From the NCBI GenBank assembly GCA_017621295.1, contig JAGATI010000036.1:1-6129 (forward strand): a DNA stretch of 6,129 nt. The letters are read 5' to 3'. Source of the DNA: Clostridia bacterium (GTDB taxonomy: Bacteria; Bacillota_A; Clostridia; TANB77; CAG-508). The notes under the pieces were generated by a model, which saw nothing but the letters and a program-made list of their open reading frames with translations, did no database searches and was not told the origin of the DNA. Position 1 is the first letter of the stretch. Each line of letters starts with the position of its first letter. The translations under genes and the position numbers were made by a program. This document shows, piece after piece, positions 1 to 4,854 of the stretch.

Positions 1-11
1 AAAATTAGTCC

Positions 12-38
12 GTAGCCTGTGTATTTATATATAAAAAT
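12..38 (+). repeat. Left terminal inverted repeat of the palindromic element
   Basis: This is a perfect 27-bp match to the reverse complement of 156-182. Pairing stops at 39 (T opposite C155) and at 11 (C opposite T183). A second, overlapping inverted repeat pairs 4-12 (ATTAGTCCG) with 55-63 (CGGACTAAT), so the left arm could also lie inside the loop of a smaller hairpin. Confidence 0.85.
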
Positions 39-66
39 TCCGTTCTTTGCTGGTCGGACTAATCAT

Positions 67-198
67 ATGAGCGAATTTGTACAAAGTTCGCAATTTGAAC
101 AGTTAATCTGGCTAATCTGTATGAGTATGTGTCCTTCCAAACTGCGCATCACTGCATTTTTATATATAAATACACAGGCTACTACTCTACTGTTTTAA
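67..198 (+). other. Small ORF of 43 codons inside the palindromic element, doubtful
   Basis: ATG at 67 to TAA at 196-198 would encode 43 residues beginning MSEFVQSSQF and containing Trp and three Cys. The same frame is open upstream back to the TAG at 13-15. Codons such as AGC, TCG, TCC, CTG and CGC are unlike the neighbouring genes. There is no ribosome binding site before the ATG and I recognise no family. A shorter minus-strand ORF (149 down to 63, 28 residues, with CSNCELC) overlaps it and is equally unsupported. Most likely these are leftovers or chance frames in imported DNA rather than genes. Confidence 0.12.
156..182 (-). repeat. Right terminal inverted repeat of the palindromic element
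   Basis: This is the exact reverse complement of 12-38. The arm is mostly A and T in its inner part (a TATATATA-type run) and ends in ACACAGGCTAC. The spacing between arms is 117 bases, so single-stranded DNA or an RNA read through here would form a long stem closing a loop with smaller internal hairpins such as GCGAA 71-75 with TTCGC 87-91. Confidence 0.85.
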
Positions 199-226
199 TT
201 AGTTAGACTGATTAGTAACTGTATAT

Positions 227-266
227 AATTAACTAATAATGTTAATAATTAACTAATGATGTTAAT
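227..266 (+). repeat. Two tandem copies of a 20-bp AT-rich unit
   Basis: Units at 227-246 and 247-266 match at 19 of 20 positions (A at 238 against G at 258). Each contains TTAACTAAT followed by GTTAAT. An inverted copy of part of the unit, ATTAGTT, lies at 199-205. The repeat ends 8 bp before the -35 hexamer proposed for the next gene, so it could be a pair of regulator sites spaced two helical turns apart. It could equally be a simple AT-rich duplication. Confidence 0.6.
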
Positions 267-274
267 AAGTTAGA

Positions 275-303
275 TTGAAAAATAAACATAAATATGTTAA
301 TAT
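275..303 (+). promoter_or_regulatory. Probable sigma-A promoter of nadD
   Basis: TTGAAA (275-280) and TAATAT (298-303) are separated by 17 bases, and a TG at 295-296 gives an extended -10. Transcription would start near 310, leaving a leader of about 19 nt that is just enough for the GAGG ribosome binding site at 319-322. The -10 hexamer matches consensus at only four of six positions, and AT-rich DNA makes chance matches common. Confidence 0.45.
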
Positions 304-328
304 ATTCAAATAGAATGTGAGGAAAGAT

Positions 329-931
329 ATGAAAAAATATGCGTTTTTTGGAGGTAGTTTTAATCCACCAACCATAGCACATAAAACATGTGCAGAAACA
401 ATATTGCAAGATTTTGAATTAGACAAGTTATTTTTTGTTCCAGTAGGTGATAGATATAAAAAGGATGGATTAATAAATGAAAAGTATAGATATGAAATGT
501 TAAAATTAATTTGTAAAGAAAACCAGAAATTAGATGTATGCGATATTGAGCTAAATACAAACATTAATTATAAAGCAATTGATGTATTTAGATTAATAAA
601 GAATAAATATAAAAATGATGAAATATATTTTATAATGGGAGCAGACAATTTTGAAAATATATTAAACTGGAAAGAGTACAGAGAGCTAATAAGTAACTAT
701 AGATTTATTTTATTAAATAGGAATAAGATAAACTTAGAAAAGTTAATATGTCAAAATGAAATATTGAATAAATATAGGAATAATTTTTATTGTATAAATA
801 ATATGAAAGAAATAGAAATTAGTTCTACATTTATAAGAAATAAAATAAAAATAGGCGAAATAGAGCTAATAAAAGATATGTTAGATGTTAATGTATTACA
901 ATATATAGAAAAAAATGAATTATACAAGTAA
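329..931 (+). CDS. nadD: Nicotinate-nucleotide adenylyltransferase (NadD family)
   Basis: Predicted to transfer AMP from ATP to nicotinate mononucleotide, making deamido-NAD in the cytoplasmic NAD pathway. The 200-residue length suits NadD. Seen: nucleotidyltransferase signature GGSFNPPTIAH at residues 8-18, corresponding to GGxFDPxHxGH with the (H/T)xGH motif as T15-I-A-H18; GADNFENILNW at 104-114; and the ISSTFIR motif at 164-170, which in this family contacts ATP phosphates. Where Bacillus-type NadD has PNxxPPHK, this protein has VPVGDRYKK (37-45), so it belongs to a divergent branch. The start is ATG 329 because GAGG at 319-322 sits 6 bases upstream; a GTG at 317 in frame overlaps that site and is unlikely. 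It stands alone rather than in the usual obg-nadD-yqeK-rsfS cluster, so it may be a second copy. A related nucleotidyltransferase with another substrate is possible. Confidence 0.85.
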   Translation: MKKYAFFGGSFNPPTIAHKTCAETILQDFELDKLFFVPVGDRYKKDGLINEKYRYEMLKLICKENQKLDVCDIELNTNINYKAIDVFRLIKNKYKNDEIYFIMGADNFENILNWKEYRELISNYRFILLNRNKINLEKLICQNEILNKYRNNFYCINNMKEIEISSTFIRNKIKIGEIELIKDMLDVNVLQYIEKNELYK

Positions 932-993
932 ATAGATTATTTAGTATAACATTACGAGAATAGTATACATTTTTATGTCAAAAATATTCATAA

Positions 994-1030
994 AAGCAAT
1001 TGAATAGATATAAAAATAAATAAATTGCTT
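994..1030. repeat. Inverted repeat in the nadD-hpf gap
   Basis: AAGCAATT (994-1001) pairs perfectly with AATTGCTT (1023-1030) across a 21-base loop. The right arm overlaps the first two bases of the -35 hexamer of the hpf promoter. No T-run follows, so it is not a standard terminator for nadD. It could be an operator-like dyad. The rest of 932-1028 is AT-rich DNA in which I see no gene and no clear terminator. Confidence 0.35.
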
Positions 1031-1057
1031 GAAAAATTTAGATAAACAATATATAAT
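1029..1057 (+). promoter_or_regulatory. Strong sigma-A-type promoter of hpf
   Basis: TTGAAA (1029-1034) and a perfect TATAAT (1052-1057) are separated by exactly 17 bases. The start of transcription should fall near 1064, giving a leader of about 50 nt before the ATG at 1116. This is the best promoter match I found in the window and fits a separately controlled hpf transcript. Confidence 0.75.
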
Positions 1058-1064
1058 GAAAATA

Positions 1065-1078
1065 ACAACGAAAGTTGT
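1065..1078 (+). promoter_or_regulatory. 5' UTR hairpin with GAAA tetraloop
   Basis: ACAAC (1065-1069) and GTTGT (1074-1078) pair perfectly around a GAAA loop, a GNRA tetraloop. It lies within one or two bases of the predicted transcription start. A stem at the very 5' end of an mRNA is known to protect against 5'-end-dependent decay in Bacillota, so a stabilising role is a reasonable inference. It does not overlap the ribosome binding site at 1102-1107. Confidence 0.5.
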
Positions 1079-1115
1079 AACAAAAGAGCACTAAACAGTG
1101 GAAGGAGAGATTTTT

Positions 1116-1652
1116 ATGAATATAAAAATAACAGGAAAGGAACTAAAGGCAACAGATTCAATTAAAAGTTATATTGAAAAGAAATGCGAAAGATTAGTAA
1201 AATACTTTGGAGAAGATTTTGATGTACAAGCAACAATAAAAACAGAAGGTAAAGATCAAGTTGCAGAAATGCATGTAAATACACAAAATGGTGTATTTAG
1301 AGCAGTTACAGGTAGCAAAGATTTATATGCTTCTATAGATAAAAATATAGATATTGTTGAAGGTCAAATTAGAAAAATGAAAACTAAAAAAGATAAACAA
1401 AATATGACAGAATCTATTCGTTTAAAAGAATCTAATATGAGTTTTGAAAAAGAAGAAGAAATTGAATATGAAATTGTAAAAACATTATTTTATGATGTAA
1501 AACCAGTTTCACCAGAAGATGCTAAACTTATGTTACAAGAAGAACCTCAAAACAAATTCTTAGCATTTGTAAATGTTGAAACAGGAAAAGTAAATGTAAT
1601 GTATAAATTAAAAGATGGAAAGAACTTTGGTTTAGTAGAACCAGAAGCATAA
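1116..1652 (+). CDS. hpf: Ribosome hibernation promoting factor, long form
   Basis: Binds the small ribosomal subunit in stationary phase or stress, blocks translation and pairs ribosomes into inactive 100S dimers. The 178-residue length fits the long form found in Bacillota. The N-terminal S30AE/YfiA domain (about residues 1-95, MNIKITGKEL onward, ending in a Lys-rich KMKTKKDK stretch) occupies the mRNA/tRNA path. A charged linker (about 96-117, EKEEEIEYE) leads to the C-terminal dimerisation domain (118-178) with IVKTLFYDVKPVSPEDA, ETGKVNVMYK and the terminal GLVEPE. The start is ATG 1116, since AAGGAG at 1102-1107 is 8 bases upstream; a GTG at 1098 in frame would precede this site. It has its own promoter and terminator, so it is probably monocistronic. 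The usual clostridial neighbour secA is not next to it here. Confidence 0.95.
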   Translation: MNIKITGKELKATDSIKSYIEKKCERLVKYFGEDFDVQATIKTEGKDQVAEMHVNTQNGVFRAVTGSKDLYASIDKNIDIVEGQIRKMKTKKDKQNMTESIRLKESNMSFEKEEEIEYEIVKTLFYDVKPVSPEDAKLMLQEEPQNKFLAFVNVETGKVNVMYKLKDGKNFGLVEPEA

Positions 1653-1666
1653 ATATTAAAAATGGG

Positions 1667-1700
1667 CAAGCAATTTTTTTAGATTGCTTGTTCTTCTTTT
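1667..1700 (+). terminator. Intrinsic terminator of hpf
   Basis: CAAGCAAT (1667-1674) pairs perfectly with ATTGCTTG (1683-1690) around an 8-base T-rich loop. G·U pairs can extend it outward at 1666/1691 and 1665/1692. TTCTTCTTTT follows directly. It lies 15 bases after the hpf stop codon. Confidence 0.85.
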
Positions 1701-1716
1701 ATTTATATAGTATTAT
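1688..1716 (+). promoter_or_regulatory. Possible promoter for the P-loop gene
   Basis: TTGTTC (1688-1693), TATTAT (1711-1716), 17-base spacer. The -10 matches five of six consensus positions, the -35 only three. It overlaps the hpf terminator and leaves a leader of about 50 nt before the next start codon. Support is weak, but a promoter is needed in this gap because the terminator precedes it. Confidence 0.3.
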
Positions 1717-1775
1717 TATAAAAAATGACTCAATAGGAATAGAGATTTGTGGGTTAGAAAATAAAGAGGTATATG

Positions 1776-2273
1776 ATGAAGATATATATAGTTGGTATTG
1801 TTGCAAGTGGAAAAACAACACTTGCAAAAGAGTTATCTGCAAAAATTAAGATTCCGAAATTCGAGCTAGATTCTATTGTTCACGATGATGAAAATAATGG
1901 AAGAAAAAGAAGTTTGGAAGAACAATTGAAAATTATTTATGATATTAATAATAAAAAAGACTGGATTATAGAGGGAACACATAGAAAAAATTTAGATGAA
2001 CTTTTTATATTAGCAGATAAAATTATATATTTAGATATACCATTATCCAAAAGAAGACTAAGAATATTTAAAAGATATATAAAACAGAAAATAGGATTAG
2101 AAAAGTGTAGTTATAATCCAAATTTTAAAATGTTAAAAATGATGTATAAATGGACAAATGATTTCGAAAAAAATAAGTCTGAACTTGAAGGGAAATTAAG
2201 CAAGTATAAGAATAAAATAGTTAGAAGTAATAGTAATAATATAAATATAATTTTGCAAGAATTAGATATATAA
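1776..2273 (+). CDS. P-loop kinase-like protein (FlaR/adenylate-kinase-like family)
   Basis: A cytoplasmic protein of 165 residues from the P-loop NTPase superfamily, of the kind often annotated as 'topology modulation protein FlaR' or AAA/adenylate-kinase-like. Seen: Walker A G7-IVAS-GKTT15 after strand MKIYIV; an acidic switch FELDSIVHDD (29-38); WIIEGTHRKN (63-72), in the place where small kinases bind their substrate; a hydrophobic strand and base DKIIYLDIPLSKRRLRIFKR (81-100), resembling the Walker B and lid helices of adenylate-kinase relatives; and a basic C-terminal third. The substrate cannot be told from the sequence, and the 'topology modulation' name is historical. The start at ATG 1776 is preferred over the adjacent ATG 1773 because GAGG at 1766-1769 is 6 rather than 3 bases away. 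It is followed after 52 bp by the glutamine synthetase on the same strand with no terminator seen. Confidence 0.8.
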   Translation: MKIYIVGIVASGKTTLAKELSAKIKIPKFELDSIVHDDENNGRKRSLEEQLKIIYDINNKKDWIIEGTHRKNLDELFILADKIIYLDIPLSKRRLRIFKRYIKQKIGLEKCSYNPNFKMLKMMYKWTNDFEKNKSELEGKLSKYKNKIVRSNSNNINIILQELDI

Positions 2274-2279
2274 ATAACG

Positions 2280-2311
2280 TTTTATAAATTTTGGGCATAT
2301 TATTTATAAAA
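2280..2311. repeat. AT-only inverted repeat before the glutamine synthetase
   Basis: TTTTATAAAT (2280-2289) is the exact reverse complement of ATTTATAAAA (2302-2311), with a 12-base spacer containing GGGC. It ends 3 bases before the GAGGT ribosome binding site (2315-2319). It may be a regulatory dyad, but A/T palindromes are common in DNA this AT-rich. Confidence 0.3.
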
Positions 2312-2325
2312 AGTGAGGTATAGTT

Positions 2326-3072
2326 ATGAAAGATAATCTTATATATAAAATAAAAAAAGATAAACACAATAAAGAGTGTTTAACAAAGATTTTAGAGGAG
2401 AATAAACAAATAAAATTTGTTTCTTTAATGGCTGTTGATTTATCTGGAAATGTAACAGATGAAAGAATACCTATAAAAATATTTTTAGAAGATTTAGAAA
2501 AATTTTTATATAAAACAGCTGTGCAAACAGATGGTTCATCAGTAGACCTTCCAGAAATTGCAACAATTAATGACGCAAAAGTTGATATGATAGTAGATAC
2601 TAAATGTGATTGGTTTATAGATTATAATGAAGACTTATTAGATGAAGAAACTAACGTTCCTGTTGCAACACTTATAATTCCAGCGTTTTTATATCATAAT
2701 GGAAAACCAGTTGATTCTAGAAGTATTTTAAAACTTAGTAGTAGTCAAACAAAGCAAGATATACTTAATTTAATAAATGATAAATTGGAAAATTTAGGTA
2801 AATATAATATAAATGTACAAGATATAGATAAAATTGACTATACCACAGCAACAGAGTTAGAGTTTTGGGTAAAAACTCCAAATGAAGAAACTGAAATAGA
2901 GGAACTTACAACATCACAAGGAATGCATGAACAATATTGGAATAAGATTAGTGGAACAGTAAGAACAGCAATAGAAGAATGTTTAATAACAATGGAAAAA
3001 TATGAATTAGAGCCAGAAATGGGACATAAAGAAGTTCGGTGGTGTAAAGCCAAAACTAGGTTTTTTTGGTAA
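2326..3072 (+). CDS. Glutamine synthetase N-terminal part, frame 1
   Basis: The first 237 codons carry the beta-grasp-like N-terminal domain with DGSS and the first metal-binding strand ELEF. After GHKEV at 3036 the frame gives RWCKAKTRFFW, unlike the family, and stops at TAA 3070-3072. If translated as written, this 248-residue product lacks the ATP-binding His loop and the arginine loop, so it should be inactive. The break lies in the conserved stretch where frame 2 reads GGVKPKLGFFGKYDH. Confidence 0.8.
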   Translation: MKDNLIYKIKKDKHNKECLTKILEENKQIKFVSLMAVDLSGNVTDERIPIKIFLEDLEKFLYKTAVQTDGSSVDLPEIATINDAKVDMIVDTKCDWFIDYNEDLLDEETNVPVATLIIPAFLYHNGKPVDSRSILKLSSSQTKQDILNLINDKLENLGKYNINVQDIDKIDYTTATELEFWVKTPNEETEIEELTTSQGMHEQYWNKISGTVRTAIEECLITMEKYELEPEMGHKEVRWCKAKTRFFW

Positions 3073-4210
3073 ATATGATCATGTAATGGAACAAATTGAA
3101 ATAGATTGGAAGTATTCAAACCCATTACAGGCAGCAGATAACCAGGTTTTTATTAAAGAATTAGTAAAAAAGATTTTTATGAAATATGGATTAGAAACAA
3201 CATTTAGAGCAAAACCAATAGAAAAAGTAGCTGGAAGCGGAATGCATGTACATTTAGGTATGAGTATAAAGAAGAAGGATGGAGCAAGAATAAATTTATT
3301 TAATAGTTATAATGATGGGTTCTTAAGCACTATTGGGTATGGAGCTTTAATGGGAATGTTAAAAAACTATGAAGTAATGAATCCATTCATATCTTCAACA
3401 GACGATTCTTTGAGACGATTAAAACCAGGATATGAAGCTCCTGTATGTATTGTTACATCTTTAGGTAAAGAAAAAAATGAACCATCACGAAATAGAAGTG
3501 TATTAATAGGCTTAGTTAAAGATAAACAAAATCCTCTTGCTACTCGTTTTGAGCTAAGATCTCCAAATCCATCTTCTAATTTATATATAACTATTGCAGT
3601 ATCATATTTATCAATGTTAGATGGAATAAAGTATGCTATATTAAATAATAAAACAGAAGAAGAATTATTACAGGAAATATCAAAAAAACAAAATGAGTAT
3701 TATGGATTTTTAAATAAAGATAGAATGTATAGAAGTGAAGAAGATGTATTTGAAGATTATACTGAAGAAGAAAGAAAAATATTATTTGGTAATTCTCCAA
3801 GAACTGTTTGGGAAAATGTAAAAATTTTAAATAATAAAGAAAGTCTTAAAGTTCTACAATATGGAGATATATTAACAGATATAATGATAAAGTCTTTTAA
3901 AACTGCTACTTTAGAAAAATGGAAACTAATTATTTGCAAAAGAAAGATTAAAGAATATTTTGCAGAAATGACTATGTGGAAAAAAATAGAAAGTACAGAT
4001 GAGAAAGATAATAAAGATTGGGAAGAAATTGAGCAAAAGAGAAGATATATTTATAAAAATACTAAAAGTGAAAAATCGTTATTTAGTAAGATATATGAAT
4101 GTTTTGAAAAGGAAGAATGGGAAAATGCTTCTAATCTAGTTATTGAGTTAGAAGAGAAAATGGAAGAATTGAGAAGTCTATATTCTGCATATAAGAAAAA
4201 TGTAATTTGA
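3038..4210 (+). CDS. Glutamine synthetase catalytic and C-terminal part, frame 2
   Basis: This is the continuation of the gene in the next frame: 390 codons from GGVKPKLGFF to the TGA at 4208-4210. The first ATG in it is at 3086, but nothing like a ribosome binding site precedes that codon (GGTAAATATGATCATGTA), and starting there would cut a conserved strand, so independent translation is doubtful. It holds GSGMHVH, GYEAPV, NRS and RFELRSPNPSSN plus a C-terminal extension rich in Glu, Lys and Trp (for example FAEMTMWKKIES, then EEKMEELRSLYSAY). Motifs are intact, arguing against long-standing decay. Confidence 0.75.
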   Translation, partial: GGVKPKLGFFGKYDHVMEQIEIDWKYSNPLQAADNQVFIKELVKKIFMKYGLETTFRAKPIEKVAGSGMHVHLGMSIKKKDGARINLFNSYNDGFLSTIGYGALMGMLKNYEVMNPFISSTDDSLRRLKPGYEAPVCIVTSLGKEKNEPSRNRSVLIGLVKDKQNPLATRFELRSPNPSSNLYITIAVSYLSMLDGIKYAILNNKTEEELLQEISKKQNEYYGFLNKDRMYRSEEDVFEDYTEEERKILFGNSPRTVWENVKILNNKESLKVLQYGDILTDIMIKSFKTATLEKWKLIICKRKIKEYFAEMTMWKKIESTDEKDNKDWEEIEQKRRYIYKNTKSEKSLFSKIYECFEKEEWENASNLVIELEEKMEELRSLYSAYKKNVI

Positions 4211-4274
4211 TTATAAAATAACCAAAGAGAGATTTATAAATTTAGGCAAAAAGTAAGGTTAAATTAAGATAATG

Positions 4275-4304
4275 TACTTCAAGAGGGACAGAGAATATGA
4301 AGTA
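4275..4304 (+). other. Weak hairpin in the glutamine synthetase-tudS gap
   Basis: TACTTCA (4275-4281) pairs with TGAAGTA (4298-4304) around a purine-rich 16-base loop. It is the only notable pairing in 4211-4341. There is no T-run, so it is not a clear terminator, and I see no convincing promoter in this gap. Transcription of the next gene from upstream therefore remains possible. Confidence 0.25.
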
Positions 4305-4341
4305 AAGAATAAAGTTTAAGTTAGAAAAGAGAGTGTAATAT

Positions 4342-4770
4342 ATGAATATATTAATAAGTGCATGTTTAATGGGAATAAATTGTAGATATAATGGAGAAAG
4401 TGAAATAGTTAAGGAATTAGAAGTGTTAAAAAATAAATATAACTTAATTCCTGTTTGTCCAGAAATATATGGAGGATTAAAAACACCAAGAAATCCAGCC
4501 GAAAGAGTAAACGATAAAGTATTAACTAATAATGGTGAAGATGTTACATCAAATTATACAAAAGGTGCAGAAGAGATATTAAAGCTTGCTAAATTTTATG
4601 ATTGTAAATATGCAATTTTAAAAGAAAGAAGTCCATCTTGTGGATTTGGAAGAATTTATGATGGTACATTTTCAAAAACAATAATAGATGGAAATGGTGT
4701 TACAGCAGATTTACTTGAAAAAAATGGTGTTAAAATTATAGGAGAATCTAAGATAGAAGCGCTATTATAA
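4342..4770 (+). CDS. DUF523/TudS-like iron-sulfur protein, probable thiouracil desulfidase
   Basis: A 142-residue cytoplasmic protein of the DUF523 (YbbK) family. Members characterised as TudS remove sulfur from thiouracil or 4-thio-UMP at a [4Fe-4S] cluster held by three cysteines, which suits salvage of thiolated tRNA bases. Seen: SACLMGINCRYNG (6-18), PVCPEIYGGLKTPRNPAE (37-54), KERSPSCGFGRIYDGTF (94-110) and GNGVTADLLEKNG (117-129). C8, C39 and C100 are the likely cluster ligands; C14 and C88 are extra. E41 and S97 sit in the conserved loops, where catalytic roles have been proposed. It is the short form, without a DUF1722 domain. The start at ATG 4342 has only a weak GAGAG (4329-4333) 8 bases upstream. 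Family membership is firm; the reaction is inferred. Confidence 0.85.
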   Translation: MNILISACLMGINCRYNGESEIVKELEVLKNKYNLIPVCPEIYGGLKTPRNPAERVNDKVLTNNGEDVTSNYTKGAEEILKLAKFYDCKYAILKERSPSCGFGRIYDGTFSKTIIDGNGVTADLLEKNGVKIIGESKIEALL

Positions 4771-4784
4771 TCACAAAAGAAAAG

Positions 4785-4830
4785 AATTTGACCCAAAATA
4801 GACAAAAAAGCTTGGGTCAAATTTCTCATT
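4785..4830. terminator. Bidirectional intrinsic terminator between convergent genes
   Basis: AATTTGACCCAA (4785-4796) pairs perfectly with TTGGGTCAAATT (4812-4823) around a 15-base loop. On the plus strand TCTCATTATTATTTAT follows, a mediocre U-tract, closing tudS 14 bases after its stop. On the minus strand the sequence after the stem reads CTTTTCTTTTG, a better U-tract, suiting the kinase gene transcribed towards it. Confidence 0.8.
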
Positions 4831-4854
4831 ATTATTTATAATTTTATTGTACAA

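Larger units (their letters stand above)
12..182. mobile_element. Palindromic MITE-like element, TA-flanked, relic of a Tc1/mariner-IS630-type transposon
   Basis: Seen: positions 12-38 and 156-182 are perfect inverted repeats (27 bp, beginning GTAGCCTGTG). Read as a transposon, the ends are GCCTGTG...CACAGGC (15-38 and 156-179), each bordered outside by TA (13-14 and 180-181). That makes an element of 165 bp. The 117 bases between the repeats contain 49 G or C by hand count (about 42%), far above the AT-rich genes around it. Known: Tc1/mariner and IS630 elements insert at TA and duplicate it, and non-autonomous derivatives keep only the ends. Inference: this is a miniature inverted-repeat element or deletion derivative. 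Because TA is itself a palindrome, the flanking TA is only supporting evidence. A structured RNA or a DNA hairpin with another role is the alternative. No transposase gene is present. Confidence 0.55.
2326..4210 (+). pseudogene. glnA: Glutamine synthetase, reading frame interrupted by one extra base
   Basis: Intact, it would make glutamine from glutamate, ammonia and ATP in the cytoplasm as an oligomer. Frame 1 (2326-3036) and frame 2 (3038-4207) join, if C3037 is skipped, into 627 residues with every expected motif: DGSS 69-72 (the loop reaching a neighbouring active site), ELEF 177-180 and EPEMGHKEV 229-237 (metal ligands), EQIEIDW (acidic strand), NPLQAADN, GSGMHVH 303-309 (ATP/glutamate-site His), RLKPGYEAPV 364-373, NRS 389-391 and RFELRSPNPSSN 407-418. 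About 190 further residues, charged and helical, follow the catalytic domain. The protein is longer than ordinary GSI (near 450) and shorter than typical GSIII (near 700). The GSI adenylylation motif was not found. No second lesion is visible, so the cause is a sequencing error, a recent mutation or recoding. GAGGT at 2315-2319 serves the ATG. Confidence 0.85.

Noticed and set aside
1..310. CRISPR array or tRNA in the repeat-rich left end
   Set aside because: There are only two copies of the 20-bp unit with no spacers, and no cloverleaf or CCA-type acceptor stem could be drawn.
262..564. Minus-strand ORFs opposite nadD (262-564 and 360-560)
   Set aside because: They lie antisense to a gene with clear NadD motifs, are rich in Phe, Ser and Tyr as expected from the reverse strand of AT-rich coding DNA, and show no family resemblance.
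2838..3125. Minus-strand ORF across the glutamine synthetase frameshift
   Set aside because: It is the shadow of the conserved catalytic region; no ribosome binding site or recognisable domain.
3757..3939. Minus-strand 60-codon ORF
   Set aside because: Antisense to the C-terminal part of glutamine synthetase, with no supporting signal.
3086..4210. A separate gene starting at ATG 3086
   Set aside because: No ribosome binding site precedes it and the family sequence continues upstream in the same frame to 3038, so it is the second half of the split gene.
4211..4341. T-box or glutamine riboswitch in the gap before tudS
   Set aside because: I looked for the T-box sequence and a terminator/antiterminator pair, and for the conserved glnA-RNA core, and found neither; only a weak 7-bp stem is present.
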